In this document: positions 10,501-21,689 of the stretch, one piece after another
How positions within the stretch are numbered: the stretch's first letter is position 1
Layout of the letters: each line of letters opens with the position of its first letter
Assembly (NCBI GenBank): GCA_029204225.1
Contig: CM055093.1
Coordinates: 33,678,525-33,742,524 of the forward strand
DNA: 64,000 nt
Direction: 5' to 3'
Origin: Diphasiastrum complanatum
Lineage: Eukaryota; Streptophyta; Lycopodiopsida; Lycopodiales; Lycopodiaceae
The notes under the pieces: generated by a model
The model's database searches: none
What the model saw: only the letters and a program-made list of their open reading frames with translations
What the model was told of the DNA's origin: nothing
Position numbers and translations under genes: made by a program

Positions 10501-12250
10501 ATTAAATCATATGTAGGTGCTCTCGTTCAAGTGCAAGAACTGCCATACACATGGCAATGCCTATGGATCTCCCATCTAGCCTAATCAAACCAAGCAAATG
10601 AAACCTAATCCTCATCATTGTGCTACAAAACATACCACCGCAATAGAAATAGCGCCATTTGCGAGTACATGTCCTTGCAAAAACTATTGTGTATCCCTTC
10701 AAGAGGTCCATCTTTGCCCACATGCTTCGTCTCACAAGCATGGCTAAAGAAACCCTAAAATCCTTAAAAAAAGACCAAAAACTCAATGCAAAGCGATAGG
10801 TGGTAAAAATGGAGGTAACAAGACTCAAAAGACACCTTAACGCTAACTCGCAATGCCAATGGATGCACTTTAAATCACTAAACCTAAACTCTACACCTAA
10901 GAAAAACTATGCAAAAGGGCCTCATGTAATCAACCACATTCGCTCATGATGATAGCCTACGGGAAAAAAGCTTGGGAAGATGCAATCACTCCTCCCTAGC
11001 AACCCCACAGCCAATCCTGACAACAAAATTCACTCAAAATGATGCACTATAGTCTCCAAACCAAGCAAAGAAAAAAATGGTGGAAAAAAGTTTCAAGAAG
11101 GTGTTTTGCTAGCAAATCTCTACAAACTCACTTTTTTCATCTCCATTGCAATACAATCATGTTCCATAGATCGGCAACATAGTTGCACATAAACGCGTTT
11201 TTGGGCAAACATGTTTCTAGAAACGTGTTTCTAGGACAGAAACGTAGAAAAAAAAAATTCAAAAACGCAAGAGGATAGATGGGTGGGGGGTGAGGGAAGT
11301 GGGCAGCTTGACTTAAACTATGGAACTGACATGCTAAGATGATGGTACACTTCTTAATTATCTTAAAGGGTGGGGGCAAAACCAACTGAAATTTCTGAAC
11401 AGATTCACTTTTTTTTCTATTTCACAGCACCAACTAAGCATTGGAAAGAAAGAGAACAGCCTAATACATGTCAACATGAAGGTTCTTTGAAGTTTAACAA
11501 TTCTTTAGCATCAAAGATTCGAATCTCCTATTTCATATTCAGAAAAGTAGAATAGGTACTATGCAAATGGTTTGTGTACAAAAGACTTTGCAATTCAAGT
11601 TCCAGGTATTTGTAATGTTAACTCCTTTGGATCTATCAAAAAGTTCAAGGAAAACTAAGATTTGATATATGCAAAAACTACCTTGGCATAGTAATTGCTC
11701 ATTATCGATGCAATGATTTGACAGGAAATGGAACACATTTCCAAAGAAAACTTTTAACCTTGATAGAATCCAATAGGCATTGTTGCCCCCAAACTGGACC
11801 ACATTGTACCCAAAACATTCGGCAACCTACATAAATGAACTGCTAGAATGTCAAAATGTCCATCACTAGGTGGAAGCTCTACTGTCTAAATGGCTTGTTG
11901 CTAGCTAAACCTTCTATACAAATCTAGTCTCGTTGGGTAGCTCTCATAAGAAGTTTAAAGCTTTCCTAAATAGCTTCTCAACTATTGCCATCGGGGATGA
12001 GTTGTAATACATTGAGAACTCAACCTTCTTCTTGAAAACAAGGACCATAGATGTCTCATGACCATTTACTTCCACCATGTACATAAGAAGCAATAACAAG
12101 AGTAATAATAAAAACAAAATGTTCATCAACGAAAAGAGCAACATTGTATCTAGGGGAAAATCTAGTAGCCCATGTATGAAGAGCATGCACGAAGAAAACT
12201 ATGAAACAATTGTTGTTGTTTTTGTTGCATGAATTGTCGCTACTCAATTG
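10500..12250. other. No gene seen
   Basis: Several frames of 60-110 codons exist on both strands, but none shows domain-like sequence, codon bias or splice structure. At about 11176-11250 there is ACATAGTTGC followed by palindromic GTTTCTAGAAAC, which may be one end of a foldback element related to 12254-12827. Confidence 0.3.
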
Positions 12251-12253
12251 ATT

Positions 12254-12827
12254 CATGTAGTTGTAGTCTGCGTTCCGGAACGCGATCCGAGATTTCCCAT
12301 TAGGGTTTCCCGGAACACAAATTTTTTTTTGTTGGATAGTTGCCAATATGAGTATCATGTGAAAGGATATCAAAAAAGCAATTGTTATGCAAATATGTTG
12401 CTTGGCTTCAAATGGCTGCAAGCTACATTCATCAAAAATTTGGACATCATTAGATGGTTTAAGAAAATTGGCTGCATTTTCATATGGTTTCAGATTTTTC
12501 AAAAATTTGGACATCAATAGATGGTTTCAGCTATTCCACAAAGAAGTATACGATTCCCGCCAGTCTAAGGAAAGCTCCTTCTAACTCTTTCTATCGTTTT
12601 CTAACAGAAAACGGAATCAGTAGATCTGCAAACCATTGGCATCAAAACACCATTTCAAAACTGATTTCTGATATCTTTTGGAAAGCATGTCCACCATTCA
12701 ATTAAACTTAAAAAAAAAAAATGGCCATTACTCTTTTTTCCACAAAAAAAAAAAAAAACAATCCGGGTCGCGGATCGTTGACGTTTCGGAACGTTTTTGC
12801 AGCGGATTGCAATCCGTTGCAACTATG
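12254..12827. mobile_element. Candidate foldback/MITE-like element
   Basis: The left end CATGTAGTTG..GCGTTCCGGAACGC..GATCCG is mirrored by the right end, which reads on the other strand CATAGTTGCAAC..ACGTTCCGAAACG..GATCCGCG. Each end carries its own 14-bp perfect palindrome: GCGTTCCGGAACGC at 12270-12283 and CGGATTGCAATCCG at 12803-12816. The interior has no coding frame but a ~64-bp direct repeat (AAATTTGGACATCA at about 12437 and 12501). No clear target-site duplication was found. Confidence 0.4.
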
Positions 12828-12829
12828 GT

Positions 12830-14560
12830 ACTATAGAGTGTGCGTCATGACATGTGCTCTATAGACTGCTCTATAGAAAAAATATTTTATTGGATCAACT
12901 CCTCATTTTCGGCACTAGCATAAGCATGGGTAGTCAATGTGATGCTCGTAAGAGACATGTGAGAAAGTGATATTGGAGTAATTGGCTGAAAACACTCAAT
13001 GATAACCGAACATATCACTAAGAAATGTCTCTCCAAGGTTAATAATGTTAAAGGAAGTGATGAGAACCACTCAATGATAAGTTGAAAAAGCACCAGATTT
13101 TGTCCCAAAGACTAATCAAAGTAGCAACGGTCATCAAATAGCTAACCCACTGAAAGGAGCTACAAAATGTAATATTGCTAATGGTATAACTAGTTGTTGG
13201 CTATAGAGGCCAAAGAAAAAGCTTTCACCAACAAGAGACGTACCCGAAACCTCGAAATAAGGATAGGATGTAAACCAAATCCTGTTTATGGTGCCCTTCA
13301 ATCTTTAGAGAGTAACTTCTTTAGCTTCACCAACACAAGCGTATCTTATGCCCTTCAATCTTTAGAGAGTAAATTCTTTTGTAGCTTCACCAACATAAGG
13401 GGTGCCTTTCATTCATTGAACCTTGTCACAAAACACCATCCCCTTGGTAAGCGCAAGCCTGTTGCTTAACAAATGGCCACCTGCTCCTAATGAGGGTCAC
13501 CCTCGAATTGCCAATTTGTCATTGTAGATATGCAAAGGACAAGGCCTTCCTTATGGCCTTCTCAAAAATCCAGAAAATCATCCAACAGAAACCAAAACTC
13601 GCTTACACATAAAGCTCACTAGGCTACCCATCTAGACCCTTGTAAAATCTCAGCCTAATCATGAGTGTCGAAATCGCATTGCTATCAACGCTTGAAAAAA
13701 AGCATGTTAATTTTGAAAGCAAAACCAAAGAATTCAAACAAATACAACTTCAATTCAAATTTTGCAACGGTTGAGCTCAAAGACACTAGCCATGTGAAGA
13801 CCAAAAGTGAGTTCCTGTTCTGATTTCTTGAACCTCATCAATTAACTTCATGACTTGCAACTCTAAATGCTTGGAACAGAGGCTTTAAATGAATCAGTAG
13901 TACAAAAAATTGCGAGAAAAATGATCAAATGAGACACAATGAAGAGATGCAAGAGATATCCAGAGTTTAGGGAAAAGAGGCGCAATTGCATTCCATTTTC
14001 CTGAAAGGATTACTAGAATAATAGGAATAACCTAGTTTTCACTTGCATTGCCTACTCGTAATCATGAGCTGTTGTTACACTCAAAATTTTGCCTACAAAG
14101 GAATTCAAAACTAAGACCCCCACCCTTTGAAACATATATCTGATGTTGAGGTGCGTTCAAACTTGAATAGTCTACACATACTTTTGATTCCCTCTGAACA
14201 AAATGGACTAATTCTGACCAAGCACTTCGCAATTCACCGAGTCCTTGTCGAGGCACAGATAGAAGTGCGGATTAATTTGGTGGTCCTGCACGATCAACCT
14301 TTATCGGTCGATTTAGGCTGATCATCGGCTGTTGCTCCAACTCTTAGCTTTGCTTGCGCTCTTCGATCCAATGATGTCATCAACAGACCTTTGAAACGTC
14401 AACACAAATCCAACAATGATGTACGCAAGCCATCTACTACCAATCGAAGGGAAAAGAAAAGAAAGATACTCCAAGGAATTTGAAGTTGGAGTAAAATGCT
14501 CATAACTGTTCAACTAATTTCATAGCCCCAATTCTAGTTACAGCCTCTTCTTCATAACGA
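12830..14560. other. No confirmed gene; possible minus-strand intron/exon DNA
   Basis: At 13290-13400 a ~58-bp segment beginning CCCTTCAATCTTTAGAGAGT is tandemly doubled. A minus-strand open stretch at 14322-14440 (RWLAYIIVGFVLTFQRSVDD, one possible membrane helix, basic tail) might be an exon of the gene starting at 14694. Its nearest AG acceptors do not match the phase of that first exon. Confidence 0.25.
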
Positions 14561-14635
14561 CCTACCAGCATAACAAATAAGAGACACATGTATGCAAGAA
14601 AAAGCAAGAGAGCCGAGAAAGAGGAATGAATAATG

Positions 14636-14694
14636 AACAGTGGCTTTGTTTACCTGCCACAGTGGCTGCAGCACAGAAGAGAAGCATTCCCATC
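14636..14694 (-). CDS. Candidate first coding exon of a small membrane/secreted protein
   Basis: On the minus strand an ATG at 14694 follows a GA-repeat leader and opens a frame MSEKKMMGMLLFCAAATVA, a short charged N-terminus and a hydrophobic stretch that could be a signal peptide or first membrane helix. It ends at a good donor, GCAG then GTAAAC (14635-14630), phase 1. Upstream there is a telo-box and pyrimidine/GA tract typical of plant housekeeping promoters. The next exon was not found with matching phase. Family unknown. A chance ORF is possible, but leader, start and donor fall together as in a real first exon. Confidence 0.4.
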
Positions 14695-14709
14695 ATCTTC
14701 TTCTCCGAC

Positions 14710-14712
<3 letters not shown>

Positions 14713-14742
<30 letters not shown>
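14713..14742. repeat. (CT)n/(GA)n microsatellite
   Basis: About 14 perfect TC repeats, reading as GA on the minus strand. It lies in the presumed 5' leader of the minus-strand exon at 14636-14694. Confidence 0.95.
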
Positions 14743-14744
<2 letters not shown>

Positions 14745-14810
14745 CGCTACTTCTCTCACCCTTTCTTTTCTGAACTCGACCGGATTTTTTCCCTTTCTTT
14801 TTGAATTCAT

Positions 14811-14829
14811 AACCCTAAACCCTAACCCT
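14811..14829 (-). promoter_or_regulatory. Telo-box-like motif
   Basis: CCCTAAACCCTAACCC contains the plant telomere unit. On the minus strand it reads GGGTTAGGGTTTAGGG about 120 bases upstream of ATG 14694. In plants such short telo-boxes are known in promoters and leaders of translation-related and growth genes. It is too short to be a relic telomere. Confidence 0.55.
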
Positions 14830-14924
14830 TAAAGCTCAATTGATGAACACCTTGGTGCATTTATTCATAAAAAAAAGTAGTAGGTACAGTGATAAAAAGA
14901 GGAAGGAAAGCATCAGTGGGGTGC

Positions 14925-16263
14925 CTATCGGAGTAGTGTTTTTTCCTTCTCTTGTGTTGCCACGCTTGTCGCTTCTCCTGGTATGAAGGCAGAGCGAGGC
15001 AATAGGTCACCACGCGTGGGATCAGCAACAACAACATCTGCCAAAGTACGAAGCCCATATCGAGAGAGGACAATGTCAACACCCCTGCAGGAAGAGTGGG
15101 ACGCGGAAGAAGGAAGGACATGAGACTGCTCTCTGAGAACATGGAATCCTCCATCTCTGGCTATAGCGGCCGCTGCATCTCTGACAACATTGTGCGTAGT
15201 TGTGCGCTCACTCCCAAAAGCACAGCGGAGGAGGTGAATAACTAGAGCAGCAATAGGGTGACCACAAACACACCTGGAGAGACCCAAGACCGAAGGATGA
15301 AGTAGCCCCAAGCGAAGACGAAGAGCAGTGGTGAAAATGGCCGAAGACAACCGAAAGGAAGGAATAACAGGCCAAGCTGACATGCAAGCCTCCGCACCAG
15401 GACCCGCACAAGAAAGAAGTCGAGCTCGATGCAACGCCGAAGGAGCCTCAGAGCGCATGTTGGAAAGGGTTTGCTTGTGCACGCGCTCCAAGAAGGTCTC
15501 TTGCAGGTGATCTGAATTGAAAGTGAGGAGTTGCTCAAAAGGAGGAAGACAAGCTTGGGCAAAGAGGGGGAGGAGCTCTCGCGCAGCGATGAGGAGGTGC
15601 TGAAAAGACAAAAAACCACTATCCACATGAGCAATGCAATCTGCCAAGAGAGGGCGAAAGCCAGAAAGGAACCGAGAAGAAACAGGAGGACAAGATCCCA
15701 GCTCCCAAGAAAAGCTACAGGTGCAGAAGAAACTGTAGAGAGAAGACCCACACCTCCACAAGAAATGGGTAACTGAGTCTGGTTCCGAACTGAAAAGGTC
15801 TCCACACCATCCAAAGAACCTGGGCCCAAAAGGCGGCCAAAAACATCCGTAATAGAGCTGTCAAAGGAAGAGAGAAGATGCAAAAAGTTTTGAGTAGGGC
15901 GGAAAGTCCGCAGCAGATAAGAAGGACGCTGGATAAAGCAAAACGTCAAGATGCCAAACGCGACCTGAGTGTCGCCCAACCGGGGAAGCAGATCTGAATG
16001 AGCAACATCCTCCTGGAGAGCCTCACCAAAAAAAGCAGAGCTGAAGAAAGCAGACTCAAAAGGAATACTTGAATGTGAATGTCATTCGAAGGAGCAAAGA
16101 AACCTTGAGGAGGAACAAATTCCAGGGGAAGACCTGCTGGAGACCACATTGAACACTTGCGAGGTTGAATAGACAAACCAAGAGAAGCCAGCTGCTCAAA
16201 GATATGAAGTTGTATCTTCATCATGATGGCATTCATTCTCACAATAGGGTGAATAATGTTCAT
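14925..16263 (-). pseudogene. LINE-type (non-LTR) reverse transcriptase, C-terminal part
   Basis: Three overlapping minus-strand frames join across frameshifts into the end of a non-LTR RT. At 16200-16080 the reading is LASLGLSIQPRKCSMWSP, the end of the palm. At 15950-15700 it is RPSYLLRTFRPTQNFLHL, then LPISCGGVGLLSTVSSAPVA, the thumb/connector typical of LINE-like RTs. At 15050-15320 there is a CxCG..H..C cysteine motif (CVCGHP to HLLRC) and TTHNVVRDAAAAIARDGGFH. The catalytic YADD block and the N-terminus are absent. GC content is clearly higher than in flanking DNA. Non-LTR elements are often 5'-truncated, which fits. Confidence 0.75.
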
Positions 16264-16506
16264 CCCAAGTGATTAGGCTAGGATGATAAGTTAGCCCAAT
16301 CACTTGAGACAACTGAGTTTGGTGTAGACCCACATGTGCTTAATTCGTATTCTATAGCTCCAATGCATAAGCGTGAGATAACATCTCCATGAATGGGTGG
16401 GTGATAACAAAGCATTTTTCACCGATAGCATGATCATCTTACTATGTTCAGTTCTGATGATGAGAGAGTTAAAATTTGCTTGAAACAGGATCGGAGTTCA
16501 TGCAAC
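16264..16506. other. Spacer without recognised feature
   Basis: No gene seen. It lies between the LINE relic and the copia RNase H relic and may hold the remains of the copia 3' LTR on the minus strand, but no clear TG start or purine tract was identified. Confidence 0.3.
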
Positions 16507-17080
16507 TCAGTAACATACACAAAAAGCACTCTCCACCGCAAGCTCTCTTAAAATTGTATTTTCAAAAACTAAGAGCATTGTACATATAGCTTTCTTCATG
16601 GCAATCCACACATGGCTCGGGTTGTCATTGACGGGAAGCGTGTCCCGTCGACTTGCCTTGTGGCCGAGGCCAATTGGTCCTAATCCACTGATCAGACCCA
16701 CGATATAGTCACACAGTAGTTCTACTTTTATTCTTAAACTTATCAAACTTTCTCTAATGAGTGGCTTGGTAAAAATATCAGCTAATTGCTCATGTGTGTT
16801 ACAATGAACAATTATTAATTCACTTAACAACCTTTCACGTATGAAGTGATAGTGAATTTCGATGTGTTTGGTCCTCGCATCAAACACCATATTCTTCGCT
16901 ACTTGAATGCCACTCTAACTATCTCTATGTATAGTCGTAGGTCTTTCATGCTTCATGTTCATATCTTCCAAGATTTGTCTCAACCAAATGGCTTCATGTG
17001 CTACGTTACACATTGTCTTATACTCTGCTTCTGTTGTGAATAAAACAACCATACTTTGCTTCTTACTAGACCAAGAAAAG
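16507..17080 (-). pseudogene. pol: Copia RNase H relic, minus strand
   Basis: From high to low coordinates the minus strand reads SSKKQSMVVLF, TEAEYKTM, HEAIWLRQILEDMN, then MVFDARTKHIEIHYHFIRER and EQLADIFTKPLI. This is copia RNase H through its C-terminus with several stops and shifts. It is fused at about 17085 to the early RT segment, so the whole RT catalytic centre has been deleted. Confidence 0.82.
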
Positions 17081-17084
17081 CAAT

Positions 17085-17890
17085 TCTTCACCATCTAGAA
17101 AGGCAGATTTCACATCCATCTGATGCAAAGGCCAACCAAAATGTATAGTTAAAGCAACAAGTAGACGTAGAGTATTCCACTTACATACAAGTGTAAAGGT
17201 CTCATAGTCGATGTCTTTACTTTGCGCATAACCCTTGATCACCAATCTTCCTTTGTGCTTTACTATGCTTCCATCTGCATGCTACCTCATCATGTATACC
17301 CCATTTGCAACCAATGGGTTTCTTACCAACTGGTGGTTCCACCAAGTCTTGTCTGCCATGCTTAGCAATTGATTTCATCTCTTCTTTCATGGCCTTAACC
17401 CAAATATTATCATCCTTCACTTCATCATAAGTCGAAGGTTCTTTGCTTTGAATGATGTTAGATAAAAGAGCATAATTTGCTTCATACCTATTAGGTTGTG
17501 TCCTCTCTCTTGTTGATTTTATTAGCTCTCCATGGATGGATGATTCAAAAAATTTATCTATGTCACGACTCTCCATCAATCTCTCAAACCATTTGGGGAG
17601 CTTCATGTCAGGCGATCAGCGTCATGGTGAAAATGTATCCCATGGTACATCCTTCTCCTTGTGTTTGTCACCTGCAACTTCGATTCTTTTAGCACCAAAT
17701 GGTTTATCCCTACCTCTCCAACCTATCTCCCGAGGTTGAGTAGTGGCATCATGAGGTGCATCCACCTATCCATCATCATGAATGTCAATAAATGGTCCAT
17801 CATCAAGACAAATTCTCACTGTATCATCTTTGCCACTTGGTGTGTCCATCTTCTCAGCATGTTCATCTTTGTACTATTGGAATTCATGCT
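17085..17890 (-). pseudogene. pol: Copia integrase-RT linker and early RT, minus strand
   Basis: The minus strand encodes an acidic linker (17690-17890), then TRERTQPNRYEANYAL, STYDEVKDDNIWVKAMKEEM and GKKPIGCKW, the RT N-terminal region. After a frameshift near 17220 it continues DYETFTLVCKWNTLRLL, then HQMDVKSAFLDG at about 17100. FLDG runs straight into RNase H sequence, marking an internal deletion of roughly 200 codons. Confidence 0.78.
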
Positions 17891-17909
17891 CAAACCCAAT
17901 TCTATTAGG

Positions 17910-18430
17910 TAATGAGCATCCTGAAATCTGTTTATACTTATTCTGAAAAACTGCAACAACAAAAATTGAAGGAAGAAGAAGGCTTGAATTTTCTTATAGA
18001 GTATCGAAAAATTCAAGATCAAATTTTTCCGACCCAAGCCTTTTTCAACCCAATGTTAATCCCATCAAAGAGAGGTTTTCCGACCGTAGATCAAATCGAA
18101 TCGGGTCTAACTTTTCCGACCATGGTTCGCTATGCAATTTTTGACCCTTTATATATTTTCGATCCTTTGTAAAATCTGACACTGTCAACTCAAAATCTTT
18201 TGATATTGTATCAACTCGAAAAATCCAAAAAATTTTGATATCCAAAAGTCAAAATTTTCTGATACATGATTGATTTGAAAAATTACGGATTTTTTGAGTC
18301 ATTATAATTTTTGAGTCAATGTATATTTTTCGAGTCTGTATATATTCTCGAGTCCTTGTAAATTTCAATTTGTTAATTAGAAATCCGACCCACATACTAT
18401 TAAAATAATGGCTACATTTTGTGGGACTGT
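17910..18430. repeat. TCGA/TTCCGAC-rich block, LTR-like
   Basis: Short motifs CCGACC, TCGAATCGGG, ACTCGAAAAAT, TTCGAGTC and TTTTGAGTC recur throughout an otherwise AT-rich stretch. It lacks coding sequence and resembles the TTCG-spaced blocks found in the LTRs at 55990-56095 and 51150-51420. Confidence 0.45.
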
Positions 18431-20060
18431 AAGTAGATTAATTGAGGCTTCCAATACACTGATCAACTGACATCCAGTGAAAGTCAACGCCTTGACAAAC
18501 ATCTTTTGCAAACAATGTACAAGCATTATTTTGCAACAATGATCAATGGTTAAGGTAGTTTTAGAATCAATAAGTTAGTGTTCGATTATTCAAGCATCAA
18601 CAAACTCAACTAAAGTAATGGTTTTTTGCACCTACTATCTGTTAAAATCCTATTAGGATCTAGTGCATTATGCAGATCACATCAATCAATCACCATAGAC
18701 ACTCCTCACAAGCTCTCAAAGATGACACAGCAAAAGCTAATAGATTACAAAGAAACACTATACATATAGAGTATTCACAAACTGCATGAAAAGGTAGGTG
18801 TCCTAAAATTGGCCTACCACCTAATATGGCCAAATTCGACCGACAAACTTGGGACATGCCCCCAAGTATAGCAAGTACTATAAATAACTCTGTATAGGCT
18901 AATTTTTCCTATGTGTGGCTACTCGCCTAACCCAAGTAGCCGGCTACGGGATCAGTGCCTGATCAATATATCCTAACGGGTCACATTCCGATCACAACCA
19001 TATATAGTAAACCAAATAAACTGTACAATAATTACATCATCACATTTGAAGCTTATACTAATGAATCCGATCAAAACTGATTTCTAACTCTCTCCCTTAA
19101 GCTCAAATGTGATAAGAGTATAGAAATACGAATTGTAGCAATGTTCTAGGTTGGAGAGGTGATGGAGATCGCACGGTTGGGTGTGATCGGAATGCAAGCA
19201 CCATGATGGGTGTTTTGCTAGCGATCTACTAGAGGGGACACTGATGGCGACTTCATGGTGTGCTCATTTGGGAGTACATGATGACATTACAACAGGAGGC
19301 GAGTCATTGGCATTGGCATTGATGGGGAGACATCTACCATCACGGGCGTGGATAAGGTACCTATAGCTTTCATGCATTTGGCTCTATTTGTAGGAGTCTA
19401 GGCTTGGTATAGGTGTTGGAACCTGTACGGTTCAGATTTATAGGTGGTGAGATCAAAAAACCTAGAGGAAGTCACTCACATCAGTACGTTAGGGAGACAG
19501 CAGTCTCAGAATCCCATGAGCGACGACTCAAGGACAAGCTTGCGTTGACATGGTGTCGGACGACACATAGCCAGGGAGAGCGAGCAGATGCTAGGAGCCA
19601 GGTGGAGCAGGTGATGCTTTGGAGTTCGGCTTGTCTAGCAGAATAGTGACCATGATCAGAGACATTGGGTGAGCATAGTATGTGAATGACGAGTCCATTG
19701 GGGTGGCACTCAAGGAGATGCTACAGTTGCTTGTTATGATATGTCATTTGGTGTTTGGACAATGATCTCAACTGGTGCATCATGTGGTGACCTAGGGACG
19801 GGCCAAGCCTACTTGGAGGTAGGTGACATGGAGTGTACTCAGGGTGGTACATATCCTGAGGGCATGAAGTGCATTACGGGGTGATGTGGATCCAACATGC
19901 CCATGGTTGTGAGCCAACAGGAATGAAGATGGTTGCTCAGGGAGTTACAACTGATACTTTGGCGAGTTATCAGGTGAGTTACATGGTTATATGCATAGTA
20001 ATCTCCAGGTTGGTGTCACATGTTGTTATCCATCATTATTTGGTAGCAGTTTTTGGTTAG
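18430..20060. other. Unclassified repeat-like DNA, no gene seen
   Basis: No credible coding sequence. At 19095-19110 the minus strand has a purine run GCTTAAGGGAGAGAG that could be a polypurine tract facing left into an LTR at about 18450-19095, but no partner LTR or pol sequence supports this. Confidence 0.3.
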
Positions 20061-20065
20061 ATCCA

Positions 20066-20453
20066 GTTGGAGTCTAGTTGCACTACAGGTGGACATATTC
20101 TTAGAGAGCTATCAGTGGGTAATGGATACTTAGTGATCAGATAGTACATGGTACAGAGTTCTGGAGCTATCCTACTTGATATGCTATGGATCGTGGGTGA
20201 GTTGTTCATCATGATAGTGGATCTAGTTTGCATTTGCTTTGGCTTGGAGAGCTATCAGTTGGAGTCTAGTTGCACTACAAGTGGACAGATTCTTGGAGAG
20301 CTATCAGCGGGTAATGGATACTTAGTGATCAAATGGTATAGGGTCCTACAGTACAGGGTTCTGGAGCTATCCTACTTGATATGCTATGGATCGTGGGTGA
20401 GTTGTTCATCATGATAGTGGATCCAGTTTGTATTTGTTTTGGCTTGGACGCTA
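20066..20453 (+). repeat. Tandem duplication, 192-200 bp unit
   Basis: GTTGGAGTCTAGTTGCACTACA begins at 20066 and again at 20258. Both units contain GAGCTATC..GGGTAATGGATACTTAGTGATCA and end with TTTGGCTTGGA (20241, 20441). The second is ~8 bp longer. Apparent frames in it are broken and differ between units, so it is not a coding repeat. Confidence 0.85.
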
Positions 20454-20459
20454 TGATGG

Positions 20460-21680
20460 ATGTGATGGTGAGATAGGCTCCTTGGTGGGAGGCCTATATA
20501 CTGGTCAAATCAAAGTTGGCAACGTCAAGCATGAGAAGTTGAGCCTACATGGGATGTAGGAGAGGCAGACTATCATCAGTATCTTTGGGAGATAGGTGAG
20601 CTACTCAAGTATAGCCTATGGTGAGGTTTCTGTACATTCATTCATTGAGTCCTTGGTAGAATCTTGTGCTTGGAGCATGGGGAATGGATGGGGATCAACT
20701 TTTAGGGCTTATTGGACAGTTGGATATGCTTGGACGTGAGGGCATCTTGTTACAGGTGTAGGCCATTGTTGAGGATCTGATTTGGTGACCAGTGGTGTAG
20801 CAGCAGATCTACAGGTGGGACAGTGTTGGTACGACAAGATACCATTTATGGGCAGGACTTGGTCATGTATTTGACGCTTTATCATTCGTGTTGGTTTGCA
20901 TGAGTGTGTGTGATCTTGCATGTTACCTTGTCACGTGAGTCTAGATCTGAGTCGGAGTTTTATGTGGTTGTGCATTTGTTACGTTTGAAACAAAGTAGTC
21001 ATTTTATGCTCATTGACTTGTCATTGTCTACTAGCTATCTATCTGGTGAGGGTGCAATCTTATGGTGGCAGTAAGATTTCATCAAGTTGAGCCTCAGTCG
21101 CTCATGTATGTCAGCTTTATAGGTCTATGCTTGTAAGTGTCAGATAAGATGTCAGCTTAGCTAATTGGAGGATGTAATTCTCATGGTGGCAGTGGGATTT
21201 TCTTAGTTGAGCCATGTTGCTCATGTGGTCCACTTGTGTTTCAAGTTGGATGGGGACGAGTCAGTTGGTCGAGAATGTGGTAGACTCTTTGTATGAGCAT
21301 TGTGTTTACATGATCCTTTGTGAGTCAAACCTCGTGGTTTGTTGATGTGCTTGAGTGTGAGTCAAGTACAGGGTAGTAGAGATAAAGCTTCACGCTTTGC
21401 CCATTTGCAACTACCCCTTGATGATCATCCCATGTCATCCTGCAATGTTATCCCTATCAAGTATCCAATGTCATTCTTGATCTTGAATATCTGAGCATCT
21501 ACCTTGTAGTGCCCCACCTGTATTCTCCCAAGCTAGCTCGAAGCTCCTCCTGTGAATGATTCCAAACCATTCCCTAAGAATACACTGAGATGTGAACTCC
21601 AAAGCCACCATCAAGTCCCTCACATGATTGTGCATGCCAATATCCCTCTAAGTGAACTTGTGAAATCTTCCATGGCCCAA
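20460..21680. other. No gene seen; short direct repeats
   Basis: ATGGTGGCAGT..GATTT..AGTTGAGCC occurs at about 21062 and again at about 21193. The 21410-21680 stretch has a different, C-rich composition on the plus strand, which suggests a change of repeat source, but no protein family was recognised in any frame. Confidence 0.3.
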
Positions 21681-21689
21681 ACCAAATAG

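Noticed and set aside
14322-14513. Minus-strand ORF with a possible membrane helix as exon 2 of the 14694 gene
   Set aside because: The first exon ends in phase 1; the AG acceptors next to the helix leave one base, not two, so the frame does not join. Kept only as a possible later exon.
14811-14829. Interstitial telomere
   Set aside because: Fewer than three units; better explained as a promoter telo-box.
15328-15776. Plus-strand ORFs rich in Arg/Glu
   Set aside because: They are antisense shadows of the minus-strand LINE frames in GC-rich DNA.
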